This document shows, piece by piece, positions 8,933 through 14,713 of a DNA stretch of 26,790 nt. The DNA is taken from the NCBI GenBank assembly GCA_031376425.1, contig JANMDR010000078.1, forward strand, positions 1 through 26,790, read 5' to 3'. The notes under the pieces were generated by a model. That model did not search any database. It was not told where the DNA came from and saw only the letters and a program-made list of their open reading frames with translations. Numbering within the stretch: position 1 is the first letter of the stretch; each line of letters starts with the position of its first letter. The DNA is from JANMDR01 sp031376425 (lineage in GTDB: Bacteria > Pseudomonadota > Gammaproteobacteria > Burkholderiales > Usitatibacteraceae). The position numbers and the translations under genes were made by a program.

Positions 8933-8997
8933 ACGTCTGGAATTTATTCTAGATTTGGCACTTGATCCATTATGGTGTGCACCTCTCTACGCGCTAT

Positions 8998-9015
8998 AGT
9001 CGCATTTTTGCGACA
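8998..9015. promoter_or_regulatory. Enhancer site 1 (AGTC-N10-GACA), sigma-54 activator
   Basis: A palindrome with GTCGCA / TGCGAC arms that fits AGTC-N10-GACA, one base from the TGTC-N10-GACA motif bound by the enterobacterial sigma-54 activator GlrR. It is centred about 184 bp upstream of the predicted start and about 64 bp (six helical turns) from site 2. Confidence 0.6.
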
Positions 9016-9030
9016 AAGAAAATCTATTTA

Positions 9031-9043
9031 AATCAATGACTTA
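9031..9043 (+). promoter_or_regulatory. IHF-like site 1
   Basis: AATCAATGACTTA matches the IHF consensus WATCAR-N4-TTR at every defined position. It lies between the two enhancer sites. Its core TCAATGACTTAGG recurs as a perfect inverted copy at 9131-9143. Confidence 0.55.
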
Positions 9044-9061
9044 GGCTGGGCACTTAATGTT

Positions 9062-9079
9062 TGTCGCAAAATAGCGACA
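9062..9079. promoter_or_regulatory. Enhancer site 2 (TGTC-N10-GACA), sigma-54 activator
   Basis: TGTCGC-N6-GCGACA is a perfect palindrome and an exact fit to TGTC-N10-GACA, the published binding pattern of GlrR (QseF) at glmY/glmZ. It is centred about 120 bp upstream of the predicted start, a normal place for a sigma-54 enhancer. Confidence 0.65.
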
Positions 9080-9130
9080 GGAACAGCTAAATCTACCCTT
9101 CTTCGCAGCGCATAAAATCTTGTGCTTTAC

Positions 9131-9145
9131 CCTAAGTCATTGAAA
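9131..9145 (-). promoter_or_regulatory. IHF-like site 2
   Basis: On the minus strand this reads TTTCAATGACTTAGG, one mismatch from the IHF consensus. It is the inverted twin of the 9033-9045 sequence. It sits about 46-60 bp upstream of the predicted start, where IHF usually bends DNA between enhancer and sigma-54 promoter. Confidence 0.5.
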
Positions 9146-9163
9146 GATAATGATATTTGTAAG

Positions 9164-9180
9164 TTGGCACGAAAGCTGCT
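9164..9180 (+). promoter_or_regulatory. Sigma-54 (-24/-12) promoter
   Basis: TTGGCACGAAAGCTGCT matches the sigma-54 consensus YTGGCACGR-N3-TTGCW with one mismatch. The obligatory GG (9166-9167) and GC (9178-9179) are separated by exactly 10 bases. Start of transcription is expected at about 9191. The upstream enhancer palindromes and IHF-like sites support the call. Confidence 0.8.
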
Positions 9181-9190
9181 TATATAACTT

Positions 9191-9323
9191 CGAGTACGTT
9201 GGGCCTGTCACCCTCCCTAGACAGTTTGCCGGTGCGATTAGATCAAACCTGCATAGGCCAAGCCACCCGTCGTATTCGAGAGTGCGCCTTCCGGGACGGA
9301 TCTCGAATCCGTCCCACTTTTTT
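9191..9323 (+). ncRNA. Putative sigma-54-dependent small RNA
   Basis: Predicted transcript of about 133 nt from the sigma-54 promoter to an intrinsic terminator. Visible helices: TTGGGCCT (9199-9206) with AGGCCAA (9255-9261), closing an inner domain with one G bulge; inside it TGTC/GACA (9206-9209 with 9220-9223) and CAGTTTG/CAAACCTG (9222-9228 with 9244-9251), which partly compete; and the terminator stem 9293-9315. No credible ORF with ribosome-binding site starts inside; the 60-codon frame across it starts upstream of the promoter. I recognise none of 6S, tmRNA, 4.5S or RNase P RNA, and no sequence similarity to GlmY/GlmZ is evident. Control logic (GlrR-like sites, IHF, sigma-54) resembles those sRNAs. 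Alternative: a long leader with attenuation for the small gene at 9579. Exact ends are inferred. Confidence 0.6.
9293..9323 (+). terminator. Intrinsic terminator of the small RNA
   Basis: A perfect 9-bp stem, GGGACGGAT with ATCCGTCCC, loop CTCGA, followed shortly by TTTTTT (9318-9323). The segment TTCGAGA just upstream (from about 9274) can instead pair with TCTCGAA (9301-9307) inside this hairpin, a possible anti-terminator. Confidence 0.85.
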
Positions 9324-9578
9324 AAAACATAGTTTAAAAAATAGTTGAAGAATTGTGCACCAAAGAATTCGTCGTACGTTGTAAAAGTAAGTACCTAGAT
9401 CGTCGCCTCGTAGTACCGTAAGTGTTTAAAAAATTGAGCAGCACCTCGATGTGCAGCCACTTGATTCTTGTAGCCCCAATGCAACACTTCAGCAATATCA
9501 GTATCAAAGCCTAAAGTAGTCATATTTCTGCCATTTTTACCTGTTGTAATGACCGAATCGAATTTCGGAGAGATTAAA

Positions 9579-9884
9579 ATGTTTATCGTACAAAAACTTA
9601 TTTGGTTTATTTTTGGCACCAAACGCGCTGCAATCGTAGTTGTCCCAGCCGATGCTGAAGCCGCGCAGACGATTGCGCCACGCCGTGTGGTCGCTTTGCT
9701 TAACGTCGGTGCTGCAGAAAATTTACGCCACTTGCCACGCATTGGGCTAGATCGCGCATGGAGCAAAACTAGCCATGCAGTGCCAAATACCAACGGGCTA
9801 AATTTCGTTGCGCGTACTGCGGTAACACCAGGTTTAGCGCGCCCCGATCATTCCAATCATCGCCGCTTGACGGCATTGCGTTAA
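9579..9884 (+). CDS. Small hypothetical protein (orphan)
   Basis: 101-residue protein that I do not recognise. The start is fixed by GGAGAG 6 nt upstream of ATG 9579; an in-frame ATG at 9549 has no Shine-Dalgarno. The N-terminus is hydrophobic and aromatic (MFIVQKLIWFIFG, residues 1-13), followed by a basic pair and VVVP, so it might be a short membrane-associated segment. The rest is polar, rich in Ala, Arg, Asn and His, with no cysteine and no motif I can name. It ends in a basic tail (HSNHRRLTALR). It stands alone between the small-RNA locus and the convergent FtrA-type gene, and a strong terminator follows 34 bp after the stop. Good ribosome-binding site plus terminator argue that it is real; lack of a known family keeps confidence moderate. 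Confidence 0.55.
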   Translation: MFIVQKLIWFIFGTKRAAIVVVPADAEAAQTIAPRRVVALLNVGAAENLRHLPRIGLDRAWSKTSHAVPNTNGLNFVARTAVTPGLARPDHSNHRRLTALR

Positions 9885-9915
9885 TTTAAAAAACGTCCCG
9901 AACTTTAGTCGCTGT

Positions 9916-9952
9916 AAAAAAGAACGGCTCGAATTTTCGGGCCGTTCTTTTT
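9916..9952 (+). terminator. Intrinsic terminator after small hypothetical gene
   Basis: AAAAAGAACGGC pairs with GCCGTTCTTTTT with an inner CGAA/TTCG extension and a run of T's. The A-rich left arm makes it potentially bidirectional, serving the convergent FtrA-type gene that ends at 10017. Confidence 0.85.
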
Positions 9953-10016
9953 TGTCCAATGCATCGTGTGGCGATAAAAAGTGCTTGGAAACGCACGTAA
10001 TTTGGGCATCTTCAGC

Positions 10017-10985
10017 CTATCTATTCAAGCGGAAACGCTTCCTATAAGCGCCCGGGCTGGTTAGCACTACCTGACGGAAGTGCCGCCGCAGCGATTCTTC
10101 CGAACCAAAGCCCGCGCGTTCAGCAATTTGCGCGAGCGGAATTTCCGGCGACTCTAGTAACTCCTTCGCGACGGCCACGCGCTCGCTAATCAGCCATTCA
10201 GTAGCACCCATGCCGGTGGTCGCTTTGAACTGGCGCTGCAGCGTCCGCGTACTTAAATTTGCCTGTGCTGCCATGCTGACGATGGTGTGCGGCGCATTGG
10301 TGTTTGCGCGCAGCCAATCGAGTAGGGCGGCAATGCCGCCTGCTGACTTGGTGCGGGCTTCGGGCATGGGGCGTGAGATAAACTGGGCCTGTCCTCCTTC
10401 GCGGTGTGGTGCGATCACCAAGCGTTGCGCCACCACATTGCCTACCTTTGCGCCATAGTCGCAGCGCACAATGTGTAGCAGCATATCTAGTCCCGCCGCC
10501 GAACCTGCCGAGGTAATAATTTGCCCCGTATCAACATAAAGAGCATTGGCTTGCACCGCAATTTGCGGATAACGCGCCTGTAATTTTTTTGCATAACGCC
10601 AGTGCGTAGTGGCCGCCTTGCCCTCTAGTAAGCCGGCTGCCGCCAGCACAAACACCCCTGAGCAGATCGAGCAGAGGCGCGCCCCGCGTGCATAGGCGGC
10701 ACGTAGTTTCTTAAGTAGCAGTGGCGGTATGGGCGCATCGGCATCACGCCAGCCGGGAATGATGATGGTGTTGGCGCGATCCAGTAGTTGCGGCGCGTAT
10801 GGGGCAGCAATGGCGATGCCGCCCAGCGCACGAATCGGCCCGCGTTCCACTGCGCATACCGCAAATTCATACCAATCTAGCTTGAGCTCCGGTCGCTTGA
10901 GCGCAAAAACTTCTACCGTGCAGCCAAATTCGAAGGTGCATAGTTGATCGTAGGCCAATGCCACTACCAAATGTTTTTTAGTCAT
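10017..10985 (-). CDS. ftrA: GlxA/FtrA-type AraC-family transcriptional regulator
   Basis: 322-residue regulator with an N-terminal DJ-1/PfpI (glutamine-amidotransferase-like) domain at about residues 5-190 and a C-terminal AraC-type double helix-turn-helix at about 225-318. The DJ-1 nucleophile-elbow region reads CSICSGVF (Cys at 105 and 108). The text LAYDQLCTFEFG, PGWRDADAP and APHREGGQAQF closely resembles proteins named FtrA. The AraC signature is seen in the second HTH (IAERAGFGSEESLRRHFR). The protein should bind DNA in response to an unknown small molecule sensed by the DJ-1 domain. It is transcribed divergently from a rhodanese gene 108 bp away, the usual arrangement for this family, so the rhodanese gene is its likely target. 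The ATG at 10985 is the natural family start. Confidence 0.85.
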   Translation of the reverse strand: MTKKHLVVALAYDQLCTFEFGCTVEVFALKRPELKLDWYEFAVCAVERGPIRALGGIAIAAPYAPQLLDRANTIIIPGWRDADAPIPPLLLKKLRAAYARGARLCSICSGVFVLAAAGLLEGKAATTHWRYAKKLQARYPQIAVQANALYVDTGQIITSAGSAAGLDMLLHIVRCDYGAKVGNVVAQRLVIAPHREGGQAQFISRPMPEARTKSAGGIAALLDWLRANTNAPHTIVSMAAQANLSTRTLQRQFKATTGMGATEWLISERVAVAKELLESPEIPLAQIAERAGFGSEESLRRHFRQVVLTSPGAYRKRFRLNR

Positions 10986-11093
10986 GGCGCAATATTACTG
11001 CATATTGTCATTTACGCCACTGTGGTCTTTGTCTTAAAAAACAAATAATACGGTTCAGGCACTTTTTAACCGACCTTAAAACAGGAGAACACC

Positions 11094-11483
11094 ATGTCCG
11101 TCGTCACTGAAGTAGCTGCAGCACCAAGCGCCCGCGCACTAACGCATTTTGCAGAATCACTAGAGTGTGAAACCGATTGTTGGGATGTTCACCACAGCCT
11201 CACCAGTAATACGCACGATTTTGTGCTGCTTGATGTGCGCAGTACTGAAATGTTTGCTGCGGGCCATATCGAAGGTGCAATAAGTTTGCCGCACGGAAAA
11301 ATCATTCAATCCAAACTGGCGCAATACCCAGCCGATACCGTGTTCGTCACGTATTGCGCGGGTCTGCATTGCAACGGCGCGGCGCGCGGGGCCATACGCT
11401 TAGCGCAATTGCGGCGGCCGGTAAAAATAATGATCGGTGGAATAGCCGGCTGGTTAGATGAAGGATTTATCCTTGCTACCTGA
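11094..11483 (+). CDS. Rhodanese-like domain protein
   Basis: 129-residue single-domain rhodanese-like protein, cytoplasmic (no signal peptide). It carries the CH2A-like LLDVRS (residues 45-50) and AGHIEGAISLPHG (56-68) motifs. The active-site loop begins YCAGLHCNGAAR (87-98); Cys88 is in the position of the catalytic persulfide-carrying cysteine, and Cys93 is a second cysteine typical of this small subgroup. Rhodaneses move sulfane sulfur from thiosulfate or persulfides to acceptors; the substrate here is unknown. The start has a strong Shine-Dalgarno (AGGAG, 7 nt before ATG). The gene is divergent from the FtrA-type regulator, its probable controller, and overlaps the following GNAT gene by 26 bp, so those two are likely co-translated. 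Confidence 0.88.
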   Translation: MSVVTEVAAAPSARALTHFAESLECETDCWDVHHSLTSNTHDFVLLDVRSTEMFAAGHIEGAISLPHGKIIQSKLAQYPADTVFVTYCAGLHCNGAARGAIRLAQLRRPVKIMIGGIAGWLDEGFILAT

Positions 11484-12009
11484 AACAAAATTGGGCTTTT
11501 CAACAGTGCCGCCGTCATTGGCATTAACACCTTTTAACGTGCGGCGCGCCCAACCAAAAGATGCAACCGCACTGCTTGCGCTAATGCGTGATTTAGCCCA
11601 ATTTGAAGGTTACATTAGTCAATTTTGCGTAACTGAAAATGACTTGCTGGCACGTGGATTGGCTGAAGGCTCCTCCCGAGAGCCCGCGCAGTTTACCGCT
11701 TTTGTGGCCGAGACGACAAACAAAACCATGGCTCAGCAATTACAAGCCTATGCTGTGGTTTATGTTATACCCTTCACGTTTGACTTACGCCCCACACTCG
11801 TATTAAAGGAGTTATTTATACGTAAGGAAGCGCGCGGTGCGGGGCTTGGTGATGCGCTGATGAAACTAGTAATTTGTTACGCAAAAAGTCAGCATTGCGG
11901 GCGTATAAAGTGGGAGGTACTCGCCAATAATACTAGGGCAAAACGTTTTTATGCAAGCCAAGGAGGCATGCAAAATCGCCTATGGGAAAACTGGATTATG
12001 CTTTGTTAG
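11458..12009 (+). CDS. GNAT-family N-acetyltransferase
   Basis: 183-residue GNAT-fold protein that should transfer an acetyl group from acetyl-CoA to an amine; acceptor unknown. The domain begins at about residue 27 (NVRRAQPKDATALLALMRDL). The CoA-binding motif A appears as LKELFIRKEARGAGLGDALM (about 120-139, R-x-x-G-x-G/A pattern), followed by the motif-B region WEVLANNTRAKRFYASQGG. The FEGY after the first helix resembles diamine/spermidine acetyltransferase-like members, a weak hint only. The ATG at 11458 lies inside the rhodanese gene without a clear Shine-Dalgarno; GTG at 11506 would be an alternative that still keeps the whole domain. The 3' end overlaps the convergent DUF4442 gene by 14 bp. 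Confidence 0.82.
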   Translation: MKDLSLLPETKLGFSTVPPSLALTPFNVRRAQPKDATALLALMRDLAQFEGYISQFCVTENDLLARGLAEGSSREPAQFTAFVAETTNKTMAQQLQAYAVVYVIPFTFDLRPTLVLKELFIRKEARGAGLGDALMKLVICYAKSQHCGRIKWEVLANNTRAKRFYASQGGMQNRLWENWIMLC

Positions 12010-12472
12010 CTTGATGATTCGGCTTCGGGCTTACATATATTGTAATATCGGCTTCGCACACAATCGTGTTGTCCGCGTCGCGAATCGTGGCGCGGACGAT
12101 TACGTCACGCGCTTCTGAATGGCCGATTTCGGTGCTGATGGCTTCGCAACGGACGGTAGTTGTCGCTTTTTTAAGGTAGCGCACCGTCATGCCTTTAGGT
12201 AGCCAACGCATGGTTTTTGGCAGGCTCGCTTCCATCATGGTGCCGCCAGCAATTTCGGCTAAGTTGCACATAGCAATGGCATGCACGGTACCAATGTGGT
12301 TTTGTACCGCGCGCCGTTTGCGCATAGAAACCACGGCGCGGCCGGGTTCCAACACCTCAAATAATGGCTGGATAGACCCGAAATACGGGGCCTTCCAGCA
12401 TACCGCTTTTGAGAAAAACCATTTCCCAAATGGTTTACTGGCGCATTTTTGCCACAGGGTTGAGACGTGCAT
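11996..12472 (-). CDS. DUF4442 hotdog-fold protein (putative thioesterase)
   Basis: 158-residue protein of the DUF4442 hotdog family, related to PaaI/YiiD-type thioesterases. Characteristic text includes the N-terminal PFGKWFFSKAVCWKAPYFGSI, RRAVQNHIGTVHAIAMCNLAE (hotdog central helix with the conserved N-H-x-G-T-x-H-A) and GMTVRYLKKATTTVRCEA. It probably hydrolyses or binds an acyl-CoA, which suits its place as last gene of a beta-oxidation operon. Start chosen at ATG 12472 because GTAGGAAGG lies just upstream and the family starts here; a longer frame from 12562 would overlap the preceding gene by 59 bp. The gap to that gene is 31 bp. The 3' end overlaps the convergent GNAT gene. Substrate is inferred only. 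Confidence 0.85.
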   Translation of the reverse strand: MHVSTLWQKCASKPFGKWFFSKAVCWKAPYFGSIQPLFEVLEPGRAVVSMRKRRAVQNHIGTVHAIAMCNLAEIAGGTMMEASLPKTMRWLPKGMTVRYLKKATTTVRCEAISTEIGHSEARDVIVRATIRDADNTIVCEADITIYVSPKPNHQANKA

Positions 12473-12503
12473 AGCCACCTTCCTACAAAGCCAATTTAAA
12501 TAT

Positions 12504-14543
12504 TTATTTAAGGTCCTGCCAGCCTGCATCAGCGGCAAAACGGTTACCGTATTTTGCTTCATGCTCGGCTAGTTTTTCATGCAGTGTGGTTACACCAGTT
12601 GCGCGTAAATATTGCATTGGCCCACCGCGGTGCGGCGCAAAACCAGTCCCAAAAATAACGCCCGCATCACATAAATCCGCATCGGTAACAATGCCTTCGC
12701 GCACACAGGCCACAGCTTCATTTACCGCAAGCAAGGTCATGCGCATCCACAGCGGCGCTAAATCAATGGTGCCGGAACCAGTGGCTTTTTGTGGTTTGCC
12801 GTTAACCCATTTATAGAAGCCTTCGTTCGCTTTTTTACCTAATTTCTGTGCTTTTACAAGCTCCGCAATTTTAGTGGGAACCGGTGATCCGGGGCGACCT
12901 AGCTCACGTCCTACGGCCATGCAAATATCTAAACCTACCGTATCGGCAAGTTCGATAGGGCCTACTGGCATACCAAATTCACGTGCTGCCGCATCAATGG
13001 TTTCTGCCGGAATGCCTTCGTCTAGCATCAACTGCGCTTCTAGTAAGTAAGGTGTCAATATGCGGTTAACCAAAAACCCGGGCGCTGATTTTACAGGCAG
13101 CGGTAGCTTGTCGATGCGCTTCACAAATGCCTGCGCAGTTTGCATGGTGGCTTCTGATGTATCTGTGCCACGCACAATTTCTACAAGCATCATTTGCGCC
13201 ACAGGATTAAAAAAGTGAATGCCCACTAAGCGTTCGGGGTGCGCCAGAGCGCTGGAGAGCTGGTGCAGAGCGATAGAGGATGTGTTGGTGGCTAAAATGG
13301 CGTCAGTGCGCAATTGCGGCTCAATTTTGGCGTAGAGTGCACGTTTTATTTCGGCGTTCTCCACAATCGCTTCAATTACTAAATCAGCGTGGGCCACGCC
13401 GGTGCCAGCGATATCAGGACTCAGGCGATCCATCGCTGCTTGCACTAAATGCGTCTGCTTTAATTTTTTACTGAATAGTTTTGCAGCCCGGGCAATAGCC
13501 GGTGCTACTCGACCATGATCAAGGTCTTGTAAGGTCACGCGAAAGCCACGTAAGGCGCACCATGCGGCGATGTCGCCACCCATTACACCAGCGCCAATCA
13601 CGTGTACGTGTTGAATATGGGCGGCACCGCCAGTCCCAAACCCTTTCAGGCGATCTTGTAGCTTAAAAATACGAATCAAATTTGCGGTGGTGGGGTGCGC
13701 ATATAGTGATTGAATTGATCCGGCGTCACTCGCGGGTACGGTGCGCGGATCGCCCCCATATTTTCCCCACAAATCAATAATGGCATAGGGTGCCGGATAG
13801 TGGTCTTTATTGGCTTTTTTAGCCACTTGCTTTCGCGACATATTGGCGATAAGGCCACGGATTACGGGCATATTGCCAAGGCTGTCAACAAAGCCCGGCT
13901 TGCGTGCAGGCGCATTGGCTTTAAGCATCATCCGTGCCGCAGTTTCAAAATGGCGGCGCGGTGTTACCGCATCGCACAGGCCTAAAGACTTAGCGCTACG
14001 GGCAGAGACTGCACGCCCTATCAGCATTAAATCAAGTGCTTTGGTCGCACCGATAAGCTTAGGCATACGTCGCGCACCGCCCCAACCGGGCACAATACCG
14101 ATCATCACTTCAGGCAAGGCCATTTTAGTTTTGTCAGCCTCATCCAGTACGCGATATTTGCAAGCGAGCGCTAACTCAGTGCCGCCACCCATACAAAAAC
14201 CATGAATTAAAGCCACGGTCGGAAACGGCAGCGCCGCTACCTCATCAAACACATCGCAACCTAATTTAGTAAATGCTGCGGCTGCTTCGGCGTTCGGCAA
14301 AGTGGTGAATTCATCAATATCTGCACCAGCGGCAAAGCCGTTGTCTTTCGCTGAAAGAATCGCCAAGCCCGTAGGCTTGTTCGCCGTTAGATACGCACAT
14401 ACATTAGCTAGTTCACGCAAGGCATCGCTAGAGAAGGTGTTGGTGCCCTCGGTGCCTTCGGCATATGATTTATGAAAAGTTAAAAACGCGAGATTATCGG
14501 CCGTGAGGTTTAAGCGCCAATGTTTGTAGGTTGGGATAGTCAT
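12504..14543 (-). CDS. fadJ: FadJ/FadB-type enoyl-CoA hydratase / 3-hydroxyacyl-CoA dehydrogenase
   Basis: 679-residue bifunctional beta-oxidation enzyme. The N-terminal crotonase domain (1 to about 190) has the oxyanion-hole segment NGFAAGADIDEF (68-79) and both catalytic glutamates, E123 in CMGGGTELAL and E145 in LPEVMIGIVPGWGG. The NAD-binding 3-hydroxyacyl-CoA dehydrogenase domain starts at about 312 with VIGAGVMGGDIA (315-326), has the ATNTSSIAL strand, and the catalytic His443 in GIHFFNPVAQMMLVEIV. The C-terminal dehydrogenase repeats end in GTGFAPHRGGPM. It hydrates 2-enoyl-CoA and oxidises L-3-hydroxyacyl-CoA. Length and thiolase partner fit the FadJ/FadI subtype. It lies 170 bp after the thiolase with a hairpin between, so dosage may differ. 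No clear Shine-Dalgarno precedes the ATG. Confidence 0.92.
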   Translation of the reverse strand: MTIPTYKHWRLNLTADNLAFLTFHKSYAEGTEGTNTFSSDALRELANVCAYLTANKPTGLAILSAKDNGFAAGADIDEFTTLPNAEAAAAFTKLGCDVFDEVAALPFPTVALIHGFCMGGGTELALACKYRVLDEADKTKMALPEVMIGIVPGWGGARRMPKLIGATKALDLMLIGRAVSARSAKSLGLCDAVTPRRHFETAARMMLKANAPARKPGFVDSLGNMPVIRGLIANMSRKQVAKKANKDHYPAPYAIIDLWGKYGGDPRTVPASDAGSIQSLYAHPTTANLIRIFKLQDRLKGFGTGGAAHIQHVHVIGAGVMGGDIAAWCALRGFRVTLQDLDHGRVAPAIARAAKLFSKKLKQTHLVQAAMDRLSPDIAGTGVAHADLVIEAIVENAEIKRALYAKIEPQLRTDAILATNTSSIALHQLSSALAHPERLVGIHFFNPVAQMMLVEIVRGTDTSEATMQTAQAFVKRIDKLPLPVKSAPGFLVNRILTPYLLEAQLMLDEGIPAETIDAAAREFGMPVGPIELADTVGLDICMAVGRELGRPGSPVPTKIAELVKAQKLGKKANEGFYKWVNGKPQKATGSGTIDLAPLWMRMTLLAVNEAVACVREGIVTDADLCDAGVIFGTGFAPHRGGPMQYLRATGVTTLHEKLAEHEAKYGNRFAADAGWQDLK

Positions 14544-14654
14544 AATGGTATAGTTGTATAAGGCTTAAAATAGGGCGTTTACAAGGGGTTATTAATTAAC
14601 TTAGGGAAGCAATGATTGCAATTTATGGTTGAACGCAAATGACCCATGCATTGT

Positions 14655-14690
14655 TTTGCTCCTCTCTTATAAAGGCAGAGGAGGAGCAAA
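14655..14690 (-). other. Intercistronic hairpin between thiolase and FadJ-type genes
   Basis: TTTGCTCCTC (14655-14664) and GAGGAGCAAA (14681-14690) form a perfect 10-bp stem with extra TCT/AGA pairing inside. No T-run follows in the direction of transcription, so it is probably an mRNA processing or stabilising structure inside the operon rather than an efficient terminator. Confidence 0.5.
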
Positions 14691-14713
14691 CCATATTCAA
14701 ACTGGGTTCGAAA

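Noticed and set aside
8955..8971. Second sigma-54-like TTGGCAC box
   Set aside because: No GC occurs at the required distance for a -12 element.
9191..9323. GlmY/GlmZ, 6S, 4.5S, tmRNA or RNase P identity for the small RNA
   Set aside because: None of their conserved sequence cores is visible; only the control region resembles that of GlmY/GlmZ.
9150..9332. 60-codon open frame across the sRNA
   Set aside because: Its ATG lies upstream of the sigma-54 promoter, it has no Shine-Dalgarno, and it ends past the terminator; it is explained by the RNA gene.
9395..9793. 132-codon minus-strand frame over the small hypothetical gene
   Set aside because: No ribosome-binding site or family resemblance; the plus-strand gene has a good Shine-Dalgarno and a terminator.
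12473..12562. Longer N-terminus for the DUF4442 protein
   Set aside because: It would overlap the FadJ-type gene by 59 bp and lacks a Shine-Dalgarno, whereas ATG 12472 has one.
13810..14205. 131-codon plus-strand frame inside the FadJ-type gene
   Set aside because: Antisense shadow of a strongly conserved enzyme gene.
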